Origin: Rhypophila decipiens
Lineage: Eukaryota > Ascomycota > Sordariomycetes > Sordariales > Naviculisporaceae
DNA length: 64,000 nt
Assembly (NCBI GenBank): GCA_033297075.1
Contig: MU858084.1
Location: 1 to 64,000, forward strand
Direction: 5' to 3'
In this document: positions 44,201-55,309 of the stretch, one piece after another
Layout: each line of letters begins with the position of its first letter
How positions within the stretch are numbered: the stretch's first letter is position 1
Notes under the pieces: generated by a model
The model's input: the letters and a program-made list of their open reading frames with translations, nothing else
Database searches by the model: none
Told to the model about the DNA's origin: nothing
Position numbers and translations under genes: made by a program

Positions 44201-47200
44201 AGAGTGGAATGTCTCTTCCCGTGAGGGTCTCGCCAAAGATGATGTCGGATGAGCGGGTATACTGCGATGCCACCAGCGCCCATGAAGCACGGATCAGAGT
44301 GGCGAGGGTGAAGGGGAACTTGTTCCCTTTCGGGCCATCAGACGAGGGAAGAGCGATCTGTCGCTCGATGATGGTGTCGGGGGCCGGGATGAAGTCTCGT
44401 GACGGGACCTGGGGGAATTGAGCGAGACCTGATGCGCCCAAAAGATCATTCTTCCAGAATTCTCGAGTTTCAGACAGCGGAACAGATTGCTGAAGGAACT
44501 GCACAAAGTCGCCCATGTCTTTCTCGGGAGTCTTGGTTGTCGCGTTGAGCAGGGCGTCCCGGACCTTGGCCAGAATGATGGGCTCAGACCAACCATCGTA
44601 AACGACGTGGTGCAGAGTCCAGACCATGTGCCGCTGGTTGCTGACCTTGTCCTCGACGACGGCATATCGAGCAAGGCGCTGGCCCAGATCCATCCGTTCC
44701 CTGCGATCCTCGTCGAGGTATTGCGGCAGGTTGCTGCCCGAGTTCCACACGATGGGCTCGTTCAGTACTACCTGTTTGAGGCCGTGGGAATCCTCGCCTG
44801 GGAGATCAAGCTGGACGACTCTGGTCCGGAGGATTGGTGTGGCTGCAATGACCGTGTCCCATGCTGCCTTCCATGCCGAGGTGGTGATGTGGGAGGGAAT
44901 GAGGGCCACTCGTTGGGCAACATAGGGCACTTCGGCCTTGAGAGAAAAGGTGATGAGTGACTCTTGGGTCGCCGTGCAGGGGTACATGTCCTGGATATCA
45001 GAGGGCTCGACATGTCCCTCGCAAAGTCGAGCAGCAGCAACGCAGGCGTCTTCGTGTGGAGAGGAAATCATGGCGAATGGTGATCGTTGTTTGCTGTCAT
45101 GAGGAGCAGCCGAGTCAATGACACGGAGAACCTTGGCCATCGCTGCGAGTGACGGCTTTCCAAAGGTGTCGGTGACGCTCAGGTCAAGGCCGCTCTCTCG
45201 GCAAAGCGACACCAGCTTCATGGCAGCCAGGGAATCACCGCCCAAAGCAAAGAAGTTGCTATCGGCATGGATGGTGGTGGTGGCTGGGTCGAGCTTCAGC
45301 ACTTGAATCCAGCCGTCTCTCAGTCGCTGCTCCATCCCGGTCAACTCGCGATCGTGGTTCTCGGCCGCGGGGTCTTTATCGCCGTCTGCACTCTCCGCAT
45401 CTATAACCTCATGATGCTCGTCGAGGTCCCTCAGATCAACGGTGCCAGCAAACTGCCTCAGTCGCTTCCGATCAGTCTTGCCAGAGATCAAGGTCGGGAT
45501 GAAGTTGACTGGAATATACGCATTCGGAACCATGTACCGCGGCAACACCTCTCCAATCTCCTTGGCGGCCTTGTTTAGCATCTCACGCAGCTCTCCTGGC
45601 AACTCGTGTACCAGCTCAATGTCAATCCCGTCCGGGCCCTTGCCAGAGTGGGATGCCACAAAGGCAACCAAAGTGCTCTGACTTGCCCCTGACGTCTTGA
45701 CCACCTCGACAATCACGTTCGCCTCTCTTGGCAAGCGCGCCTTGAGTTGACTTTCGATCTCACCCAGCTCTACTCTCTGGCCTCTCAGCTTGACCTGGGT
45801 GTCCTTCCTGCCCACAAAGACGATCTCGCCCGTTCCAGCAGGGTCATATCGTCCAAGATCGCCCGTCTTGTACAGCCGCCCACTCCTCCCTTTGAAGCCA
45901 GCTTTCTCGTTCCCTGCGACCAACCAAGATGGGTCATGGATAAAGACTCCCTTTGTCTTGTCCTCGTCGTTGAGATATCCCTCTCCCACAATGGGGCCCT
46001 CAACCAGAAGCTCCCCCACTGCACCAACCGGCATCAGCACCTCGTGGTCGTTTGGGTCCACGACCCACATTGCCGCTCCATTCCCTGGCCCGATGGTGAT
46101 GTAATCCCTCCCCGTGGCGGCGCTGCTGTTGATGGTGCACCCAATGGTACACTCACAGGGCCCGTACCCGATGATGATTCTGGCAAACTGGCCCCAGTAA
46201 TTGGCATCTCTGGCCGAAACGGCCTCTCCGCCAAGGCCCAGACCCTGAGTGAGCGAGGCAATGACTTCAATGTCCAAAATGCGTGCCACGCTGGGCGTGA
46301 TTCCAGCATAGTTGACTCGCATATCACGCATGACACCATTAATGTCGTTCAGGCGGGCTTCGTCGGAGGGAATGCACAGCGTCCCGCCATTGGAGACTGT
46401 CAGGAGCATGCTGTCGATGGAGACGTCAAAGGCGTACGAGGCAAAGTCGAGGACCCGAGAAGTGGGCGAGTAGCCGACTGCTGCGGCACGGGGGATGGCG
46501 CTGCTGGTGTAGACTCGGTGCGAGATCTGGACGCCCTTGGGGGTGCCGGTGCTGCCCGAGGTGAAGATGATGTACATTAGGGTCGAGGGGTCGACTTTTG
46601 GCACAAGAGCAAGTGTGTCCGCCGATGAAAGTGGCGACGAGTCGGTGAAGGTGCCCTCGCCGATGGGAACTACCTTGCCGGACGGGAGGATGGAGTTGGA
46701 AAAGTCGAGCTGAGAGAGGGATGACAGGATGGTCTTTGTGCCGATTTGCTCAGCCATGTTCTGCAGGCGTGCGAGCGGGAGGGATGGGTCCATCATGGCC
46801 ATGGTCGCGCCAGCCTTCATCACGCCAAGGACGGCCACGATGGTCCAGCGGGACTTTTCGAAGCAGAGGCCGATGAAGTCTCCGTCTTGGACTCCATGTC
46901 TTGTCCTCAACTCGTGGGCGAGCATGGTCGAGAAGCGGTCCATCTGGGCGTACGTGAGAGAGCCATCCCAGGAGTCGATTGCATGCTTGTCTGGGTAGGT
47001 TTGGGCCACCTGTGAGATGGCGTCGTGCATGCAGTAGTTCAAAGTCGGGGGCACGGTACGGTTCCAGGACCAAATCTGGTCCAAGTCATACTGCGTCGGC
47101 TTGAGGCACTCGGCGATGGTGAGCTTGTCGGGACTGTGGGAGATGATGGTCCTGAAGGTGTCGGCCAATGTCTGCATGTGACGAGTGAGTGTGAACTCGA

Positions 47201-47784
47201 GGACCTTGGAGTCTCGCCATAATGGTGTGATGTCCAATCGACCTTGGACTTGGTGGAACTGTGCTTGGATGTGAAGATGTGGCTGCGGAAATGTAAGCAG
47301 ATATGCGACAGACGAGTGAGAGAACATGACGTCTTACCTCTTCGAGAATCTCGCCGGAAGTTCTTGTGAGTGAAGCAGTGCTTAATAGCAGCAGAGTGGA
47401 TGAGGGAGCCGTTGCAGACCCAGCTTTCTTTACATGGGCTGCGACTCTGTCGAGAGTCTCTTTGACTGTTATGCTGAGGTCTGTCACAATCTCACCCACC
47501 TGGACACGATACGCTGGGATGTCTTGCTCTTCGCCTTGATATGTCCACTCGAACCAGAATTGGGTGTCTTCTCGTGTCCGAAGAAGGACAATGATCCAGG
47601 ATAACACCGTGAGCTCGGCCTCCAAGTTGCTGGTATCCCACTGTGACGCGCTGTCGGTTGAGAGGCCAAATGACTGCAATAGGGAACCATTGGACTCTTG
47701 TTGGTCGTCAAGATCGAACCGAACAGACTTTTTGCTGGTTTTCCCAGACGGTGACTCTGGTCTTACAACCTCGATGGACCCCAT
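41232..47784 (-). CDS. sidD: Fusarinine siderophore synthetase SidD/NPS6 (NRPS)
   Basis: Two exons, 47784-47338 and 47282-41232 (donor GTAAGA, acceptor CCGCAG), give 2165 aa. Domains in order, approximate residues: N-terminal helper region 1-240; adenylation 240-780 with YIIFTSGSTGTPKG, YGPCECTIG and YKTGDLGRY; thiolation near 830 (FFALGGDSLAAMKL); condensation with HHVVYDGWS near 1043. A shortened, degenerate adenylation-like segment follows near 1360-1560: it keeps IWTWNRVPP, TGDIVSLGEDGSLVFVGRKDE, but lacks the AMP-binding loop. Then thiolation near 1653 (FFRLGGDSVLAMKL) and a final condensation-like domain with SHAQYDGMT near 1873. This A-T-C-dA-T-C order is the signature of NPS6/SidD, which joins and cyclises three anhydromevalonyl-hydroxyornithine units to fusarinine C. 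It is convergent with the ABC gene and divergent from sidJ, with several SreA sites between. Confidence 0.93.
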
Positions 47785-48793
47785 ATTGTGCTAATAATTG
47801 GCTGTAGCTAGATTAATTTTCGGATACGTCAAGGAAGCAGAGAGGCGAGATCTGATGACAGCTTCTCATAAACAAAAAGACTCAAAATAGCATATTTTGA
47901 TGTTCAAGACGGATGAGAATGCAACTGCATGACGTCTGAAGCCCCCTTCCAGGCTCCATCAAGGACATAAAACCCTTTCCCCGTGTTCGAAAAGCAGCTG
48001 TTTCCGCGCCCACGAGTCCGGAGAAGCGTCTACCCTAACCCTCGCTCCATCACCACTGGCAGTTGCATCTCCATGGCCCACGGGTTTTCGGGGACAATGA
48101 CTCGGGACACCATGCCCCAAACGGACCGGAGGTATACAGTGCGGCGGCTGTTGGACCTGGGAGGAACTACGACCTCGATAAAAACCCGGTAAAGTGATTG
48201 CTACGTGCAGCATGCTGGGCGAGTGGGTCATGGCGAGAACAGCAGCCGAGGTGTGGATGCCCTCTCGTCCCCTTTTCAGCATGCTTGGATGCTCGAATGG
48301 AAGATTGTGGTTCCGGCTGGTTGGACAAGGATGCGGCATCAAGGACAAGCAGGACGTCGAGGAAATGCAGATCTTGCTCACAGGACTCCAGAGGTGGCAA
48401 TCCCAAGCGAGACATGCTCTTTCAGTCTTCTTTTCCACTTGATGTCACTGCAAGGCGCTCGGATTGTGGCCTTTTAAACAGGACTATTTTCAGACAAGAT
48501 GCAAGAGAATTTTCTTAAGATTTTTTAAGAATCCTCTTGATCCAAAGAACGCACTACTGAACGTCGAGAACCACTGGCAGACCGAGCCAGTGGAACAGCC
48601 CGGGCCAAGCGACGACCAGCAGAAACCCCTGGCATATGGGACGATGGATGGCGGGTGGGCTGGGAATCGAAATGCGGATGGAGAGTTGACTGGGTTGTGG
48701 AATTGCGGTCTTGAGAAAAACAAGACAAGAATAATAATAATAATAATAATAATAACAGATCAAATCGATAAAATAAGAAAATGCAAGAATTGT
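47785..48793. other. sidD upstream region with ambiguous overlapping open frames
   Basis: At 47959-48480 open frames cover both strands. On the minus strand, one from 48438 would join a protein-like frame (QLPVVMERGLG at its end) only if one base were removed from the CCC/GGG run at 48185-48187. On the plus strand 48172-48441 is also open. No family is recognised, so no gene is called. Confidence 0.3.
48730..48756. repeat. (AAT)n microsatellite
   Basis: About nine ATA/AAT trinucleotide units, between sidD and sidJ. Confidence 0.85.
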
Positions 48794-49389
48794 TTATCTG
48801 ATCCGACTTGAGCCGAGATGGACCGCTGTTCTCCACTTCTCAGTAGGTACAGTGTATTGCTGACCCCGGCACCTGGAACTCAGGGATGAGGACCAGAAAG
48901 ATTTCCCGCCATGAAATCCGGGCCAATGGCAGTTCAATGCAACCCACAAGGGAGCTTCGACAAACAGCAACTCCAGTGGTGTGGTCCTCATCAAGGCTCA
49001 CGGGTGGGAAAGTTGAAAAGAAAAATAATCACTTTCCAAGGAGTGGTAGCTCAAAACAAAGTTCTGCCATAATCTGATACTGGCACAACTGGCCAAGCCG
49101 GGAGATGTCGTCAATTGAGCCAAGACTTTACTCATCTGGATTCTGGACCAAACCGGCAGCCAAAATCGGAGACGCACCAAGCAAATGTAAGGATATCTGC
49201 AGCGGTGAATGTCAAGCCGAAAACGAGACAACGAGGGCGAGATCTTCAACGTGTCATCCAATGTGGATGTTATCAGATGATCTGATTAGATTTTTCTCTG
49301 CTTTTCTCAGCACGCCAAGCCACTTAGCGCCATCAGATAAAAAACTCTTCACCTCTCATCCCCGCTTTTGCCAACCATTCTTATCAGAT
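48794..49389. promoter_or_regulatory. Four SreA-type GATA sites between sidD and sidJ
   Basis: Matches to ATCWGATAA: TTATCTGAT 48794-48802 (minus), TTATCAGAT 49270-49278 (minus), ATCAGATAA 49332-49340 (plus) and TTATCAGAT 49381-49389 (minus). ATCTGATTAGAT at 49280-49291 directly follows the second. They lie 1.0-1.6 kb upstream of sidD and 0.5-1.1 kb upstream of the chosen sidJ ATG. The group fits iron-repressed control of both genes by an SreA-type GATA factor. Confidence 0.72.
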
Positions 49390-49890
49390 GCTGCAGAGCC
49401 GCGGAGCTTTCCCTTTTCTGACCATGGTGTTGTGGGGACATGAGGAGACAATGACAATCCTTTGGTCTTGGTCCCCGAAACAACCCCCAGCAAGGGAAAA
49501 ATTGTGGAATGAGTCAGTCCTGCCCGACATCGGGTAATGATCCCCCACAGGATAATAATGTGGCTATTGGTCGGGACTCGCGGCGGATGAGGGGCACAGT
49601 CACGACGAGCCAAGGACAGCGACAGAGAACCTGACGAGGAGAACACCATCATGCTCTTCCTACGCCAACAACTTCAGCCACATGCACCCTCGACCATCTT
49701 GGCCCGCCTGAAATCCTGGAAAATCGACATTGAACTCGATCCGCATCCGACTCTTTGCAGCTCTCCTACAACAGCAACAGCACGCCCAACAGCAGTCCCC
49801 AACACCACTGGCGGCTCCAATCTTGCTCACGGCAGCCCGACCAAGTCACTCAGTCGTCCTTTTCACACCTCTGCCTCTACCTCTACCGCC

Positions 49891-51165
49891 ATGGGTTCCC
49901 AGTTTTGGTCCAAGTCCGGCTCGCCAGGCATCCTGCATCACTATGTATGTGCCAGTTATCTCATCTTATCAGATCCTGTCTTCAACAATGGTCGATGCTT
50001 GATGGTGCCTATCTTATCAGATCATCTAATCTGATCAACCCCGGGCCCATCAAATCTCTGGCCCTTTTCCTTACCCCAGACTGGAGCTAGCCACAGCTCC
50101 CGAGTCCCTGAATCGGCCTGCCAAGCCAACTCGCTAACCTCCCTCCAGACTGAGACCCTCACCACCTTCGAGTACACGCCCTCCCCGTCCGCACACAAGC
50201 CACACACCATCCTTTTCATAGGCGGCTTGGGCGATGGACTCGCCACAACCTCATACACCTGCGACCTGGTGACAGCACTGGCACCCACGCAATGGTCTCT
50301 CTTCTCCCTTAACCTGTCCTCGTCCTACACCTCATGGGGAACAGGCCACCTGGATCGAGACACGGACGAGATTGCCCAAGCCATCAAGTTCATCAAGTCG
50401 TACAAATCATCCAAATTTTCCTCTGAAAATGGCCAGAAATTTGTCCTGATGGGCCACTCCACCGGGTCTCAATGCGTCCTTCATTATCTTTATCGTCCTA
50501 ACCCACACCAGGGCCCGCCGCCATCGTTTGACCCTTACCTCGTCCACTGCGAGCGTCCAGTCCTAGACGGCGCAATCATGCAAGCGCCTGTGTCAGACAG
50601 ACAAGCAATCCAGTGGATCATGTACGAAGGCTTCCTGGGGCGTACCCCGGCAGAAATGAAACAAACCTACGATACTCTCGTCAAGATGGCCAAAGATGCC
50701 GTAGCATCAAATTCCAAGTACGACACTATCCTGCCGATGGAATTGACTTCTCATTTCGGGTACGGCAGCACCCCCATGTCGGCGCGGCGTTTCCTGAGTC
50801 TGGTGAGTCCGGACTCTCCAGCTTCACCGGGAGAAGACGACCTCTTCAGTTCGGACCTGTCAGATGAGACGTTGGACAATACGTTTGGGTTAATAGCCCG
50901 GAGGGGGTTGCTGAGAAAGAACAAGCTGGTTGTTCTCATGTCAGGCAAAGACCAATCGGTGCCGGACTGGGTGGACAAGCTCAAGTTGCTGGGCAGATGG
51001 AAGGAGGCGGCTGATAATGGTGGCAAGGTCAGGATATGGGATGATGAGCGGAGTGGTCTCATTCCGAACGCCTCCCATGCGCTCAGCAACGATGACCAGG
51101 CCGAGCCTAGACAGTTTCTGGTCCGCAGGGTCATGAGTTACTTGGACGAAGTCGTCAAGAATTAG
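49891..51165 (+). CDS. sidJ: Siderophore esterase/hydrolase SidJ-like (DUF1749)
   Basis: Exon 1 (49891-49944, MGSQFWSKSGSPGILHHY) and exon 2 (50149-51165) give 356 aa, with a 204-nt intron (GTATGT donor, CCAG acceptor). The open frame extends upstream to an ATG at 49651, which would add 80 Ser/Thr-rich residues; the later ATG is preferred because it gives the compact family-like N-terminus. The alpha/beta-hydrolase fold shows ILFIGGLGDGL, nucleophile Ser in LMGHSTGSQ, VVLMSGKDQSVPDW with the likely acid, and ASHALS with the likely His. DUF1749 proteins include A. fumigatus SidJ, which hydrolyses fusarinine-type siderophores inside the cell to recover iron. The position beside sidD and the GATA sites support this. 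Confidence 0.85.
49966..50035. promoter_or_regulatory. SreA-type GATA sites inside the predicted sidJ intron
   Basis: TTATCAGAT at 49966-49974 and 50014-50022 match ATCWGATAA. ATCAGATTAGAT (minus strand, 50024-50035) follows immediately. Either the intron is regulatory or the transcript starts downstream. Confidence 0.6.
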
Positions 51166-52167
51166 ACACGCTACAATAGTAGAATACCAACATTGTCAAT
51201 GGGGCATCGCGTTGGACAAGACGGCTTTTGGAGTTGGGCAATGAAACAAGGTACATAATGACGATGTATTGAGGCTTGACTGCAAGACGTTCCATCTGAG
51301 AGAAATGCTGGTGCTTTAAATGGCAAGCTTCGCTCCTTCATGTTGTCATCTTATCTGCTGCACTTCCATCCTGACCTTACCGCCCCATGCAGGTGGCAAT
51401 GAGCGGTATGGGTAGGGTTTGAAGATGGCTCATTGTTATGAGCGGCTCAAACCTCTGGGCGAATAAGGAGACGCCCAGACAATTGAATGGTTTGCGCTAT
51501 TGCGTGGTTTAATGGGGGTTGAGCAGCACGAATAACGAACTACTCATTGATTCAAGCCATCTATCGACGGCTGGTTTTGACTGTACCGTCTATTGACAGC
51601 TCGTTCGACGAACCGCCCGAAAAAACGCAAACGTCTCGCGATTGAGCCATCACGATACCACTCAATGCACGAGCAACTCATTAAACAAACCACGCACGAA
51701 AACAAGCCACTCATTCAACTGAACTAGATCAATATAGCTTACGCCCCCCTGAACCAATGTTAGACCGCTCAGAGATATCACCAAAATCCCGCTAATCGGA
51801 GTGTCGTCATCATTTCTATATACAACCATTGTTTGATCGCTGTTGTTGCTGCGTCTTATTATCGACCATCTGGTAACAATCCCCTCATGAAGATAAACTT
51901 ACTGCGAATTGAGCTTCAGGCAGCAACATGCACGACATTCCTCCGCACGTCACAGTGAATTTGGTCAAGGAAGTATGACTCACGTGACAAGTGTGAGATT
52001 CCGCATGCCAGTGCTACGTTGAAGCCGTATTGGGCCGGAGGGATAGCTTCTATCGATAGAGCCAGCACAAGTCTCCTCTCAGGATCAGAAGATGCAACAT
52101 TTCCCCAAAAGGGAAAACCTGAGGCTATTCCCAACATCTGCCAGAGTGGCCCCTCCCGACAACAAGT
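51166..52167. other. Intergenic, no gene recognised
   Basis: 1 kb marking the right edge of the siderophore locus. Short frames only; no terminal repeats of a mobile element were seen. Confidence 0.4.
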
Positions 52168-53023
52168 ATGCCTCGACAACCACTCGAGTTTTATGAAAGG
52201 GAAGGCATTAGTGCTGAATCAAGCTTGAATGATTCGGCCAGACGATTGTTGCGCGATTATTCTCATATCCCAGACGACCTTGTCAACCACCATGTCGAGC
52301 AAATCCGAAGAGAAGCCTTCCGAGTGGCCCCTTACCCATGCATCGGCATGTTTCAATTCCTCGATCTCAGCTTGAAATCCATGACGGACATCTATCCAGA
52401 CATCCTAGACCGGGTCAAAAGGGGGGACAAGTTCCTTGACCTCGGATGTTGCCTCGGCCAGGAAATACGACAGTTGGTCCTCGATGGCGCACCATCTGCC
52501 AATACTTATGGTTCTGACCTCTACGGGGGCTTCTTTGATGTCGGATACCGGCTCTTCAACGATTCCAAGGATTCATTGGACACGACTTTCATCGCAGCAG
52601 ATATCTTTGATGACAAATCGCGCCTTGTGACCGAACTCACTGGCAAGCTGGACATCATCTACACGGGGGCATTTTTTTCATCTCTTTACCCTCTCGGAAC
52701 AGGAAAAGGTCGCTCTACAGGTGGTGCGATTGCTTACTCCAAAGCCTGGGTCGCTCATCGTTGGTCGACAGTCGGGTGGCGAGGAAGCTGGAGAAAATGC
52801 GCGAAAGGGTGCTCCTGGGAGTGCAGGCCCCTTCACACACAACGTGAGAAGCTGGACGGAGCTCTGGGAACATATCGGGAAGGCGACTGGAACTCGGTGG
52901 TCAGTCGAGGCAGATCTCAGTTTGCCCGAGTACACTTTGTGCGGCGTGGCGGAGGGAAAGTCCAAAGAGATGCAGAGCAAAATCAGTGGCAAGGGGTTGA
53001 GATACGTTATTCACCGTCTCTAA
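52168..53023 (+). pseudogene. Class I SAM-dependent methyltransferase with a one-base insertion
   Basis: The frame opens MPRQPLEFYEREGISAESSL. It shows the SAM-binding motif I in DKFLDLGCCLGQEIRQLVLDG and acidic motif II around YGSDLYGGFFDVGYRLF, and reads to IIYTGAFF. There a run of seven T (52672-52678) shifts the frame. If the run were six T, it would continue HLFTLSEQEKVALQVVRLL, TPKPGSLIVGRQSGG and so on to the stop at 53021-53023, the typical end of this fungal family. The restored length is 3n (284 residues). Members of about this size modify polyketides, terpenoids or other secondary metabolites; no substrate can be named and no biosynthetic cluster surrounds it. Confirm from raw reads whether it is a pseudogene or a homopolymer error. 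Confidence 0.75.
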
Positions 53024-53668
53024 AGATACCTTACCACACCCTCATGAATATGATTGATCTCATTCCAAAGGTACCATCTCTCCAAATCCTGATAACTTGT
53101 GCTGGCGAGTACTAAAAGTGATAATAGCCGGAAGATATGCCGTATCAAGATAACGACGGGTAGAAGCTTGAAGTCCATGCGCTCTGAAGCGATGAAGTCC
53201 AATTAAGCAATTCCCATTGACACCCTCCAAGCCTCCTCTTGCAAAACAGCACTATCGCCACTTTCCGCCGGATATCTGCCGGCACCAATCCCGCACCAGC
53301 TCATACACACCAAAGACGATTGTTTCTAGATATAGTTGTCGCTAACGTTGCTGGTATAGGTCGGTCTTTGGAATGTCTTGGCTGTGATAGGCCGGGAGAA
53401 TCACCACCATTCACCCATAAAAGGATGGCAATATGCAAACCCGCGGCACTTGGCTGTCCACACGGGAACACGATTCCGGATGGGCTCGCCAGCGTGGCAG
53501 TCATATTCTCTCCTGAATCTTGGCATCTATATACTCAGTGTCCAGAACAGCCCCAGGCCTCCGGTACCAACTTCTTGTCCTCTTGGCTCTCGTTGACCGT
53601 CCTTGTTAGCAAACTGCTCCTTACAGACCAATCCTCACAAAACCAGTCCATCGGCGTCACACTCCGTC
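53024..53668. other. Intergenic; promoter of the DUF1996 gene
   Basis: No coding signal. The methyltransferase frame remains open in the wrong phase to 53115. Confidence 0.4.
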
Positions 53669-55309
53669 ATGTATGCTCTTGCTCTGTTGGCCTTGACGGC
53701 TGCAGCACATGCTGCTCCTCAGCGAGGAGGTGGCGGTGGTGGAATGCTGGGCGGCGGCGCCATGCTGCGGTTTGGTTGTGCCCAGACCGTCATCGACCGT
53801 ATCGACCCGTGGGTAGCATCTAACTTGTCACGATACAAACGAGGAATCCCAGAATGGCTGATTAAGGAGTACTGCCATGATACAGCCTCGTGGACCCCGG
53901 AAAAGTCCCATCGCCCCATGTTCACCAGGTTGTCGGTGGGGTGAGTTGAGATACGATACTCGGAGCCCATAGCTACTGTGAAGCAGATGGCTTATGGCTA
54001 CTCTCTTAGAACGCCTTCAACGCCAGCATGCCAGTCGCAGACATCGCGGGTCTCGCCACCTGCACGAGCTGCCAATTTGACGAAGACCTTTCCAACTACT
54101 GGACGGCTGCCATCTACTTCAAGGCCCAGAATGGCACCTACAAGGTATATAAATCGGGACGGAACGGGACGAGGACCATGGACCATGGGGCTAACTCGAG
54201 TCGCAGCGCATCGAGACGATGGCCAATCAGCAAGTAAACGGCGCCAACGGAGGAATCACGGTCTACTACACCTCCCCCGGGGCCAAGCAAGTCACTGCCT
54301 TTAAGCCTGTAAGAACCCCTTGACTTTGTACATGTAGTGCCAGGAAGAGTAGTCCCCAAAGCTGACTATGGAATGCTTCAGGGATTCCGTATGTTCTCGG
54401 GTGACCCCAACAGACGGACACCTAGCGGGCTGGGAATGAAGGCCACGCAGAGCTGCTATCGGTGCTTTACCGGTCCCAACTTTCAGGGAAATACGTACTC
54501 ACCTTGCTTCGACCCCAAGCTCGACACCGAGGGTTTCCCGACCACCCCATGCCCCGGTGGTATTCGATCTAGTGTCATTTTCCCACTGTGAGCATCGTCC
54601 GGGAAGAGTCTACAATAACCATTGAGGATGACACGGACTGACATGGTCGGTTTGTTAGGTGCTGGGACGGAAAGAACCTCGACAGCCCGAACCATGTCGA
54701 CCACGTCGCCCATCCAGTCGGTGGACCTGCTTCCTTTGCCGTGACCAACGGGAAGTGCCCTGCCACTCACCCTGTCAAGATCCCACAAGTGCATCTCGAG
54801 GTGAAATCCCATATCCTCCCCAAAGGCAGGCAATCGGAAGCCGAAGTCACTGACATGACACATAGATCGTCTGGGATACCAGCAAATACAGCAACAAGGC
54901 CGACTGGCCAGCTGATGGCTCTCAACCTCTGGTTCTGAGCAATGGTGATACGTAAGCGTCCAGTCCATTAAAGCTGCAGTGATCATACGGTCCATGCCTT
55001 GCTGTACTAACGGTGACCCTGGACAGCACCGGATACGGCCAGCACGGTGACTACGTCTTTGGCTGGAAGGACGACACACTCCAACGGGCCATGGACAATG
55101 CCTGCTTCGGACCTACTTGCAAGGGCCTCAGCACGCAGGGATTCCCCGTTGCCAACAAGTGCACCGTCAACAAGATGGTCAAAGAGGACCATGATGGCTG
55201 TGAGTAGTCCACTTTCATCCTAATCTTGGACTTGCTAACACTTCATGTTGCTGAAGGGGTCAAATCGCTTCCGGGCTATGACACCATGGGGAGTATGACA
55301 GGCATGTAA
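53669..55309 (+). CDS. Secreted DUF1996 protein
   Basis: Nine exons: 53669-53808, 53886-53940, 54010-54144, 54207-54308, 54382-54587, 54659-54800, 54866-54951, 55027-55199 and 55257-55309, all in frame, giving 363 aa. A signal peptide (MYALALLALTAAAHA) and a Gly-rich stretch precede the domain. It begins MLRFGCAQTVIDRIDPLVDP and continues VPSPHVHQVVGGNAFNASMP, CTSCQFDEDLSNYWTAAIYF, SCYRCFTGPN and VIFPLCWDGKNLDSPNHVDH. It ends with GDYVFGWKDDTLQRAM and ACFG. These are the conserved blocks of DUF1996, a fungal secreted domain with many cysteines and invariant histidines and tryptophans. No biochemical activity is established for the family. The high intron number and each junction restoring a conserved block make the model strong. 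Confidence 0.9.

Noticed and set aside
45747..46580. 277-codon plus-strand open frame inside sidD
   Set aside because: Shadow of the adenylation domain; no domain of its own.
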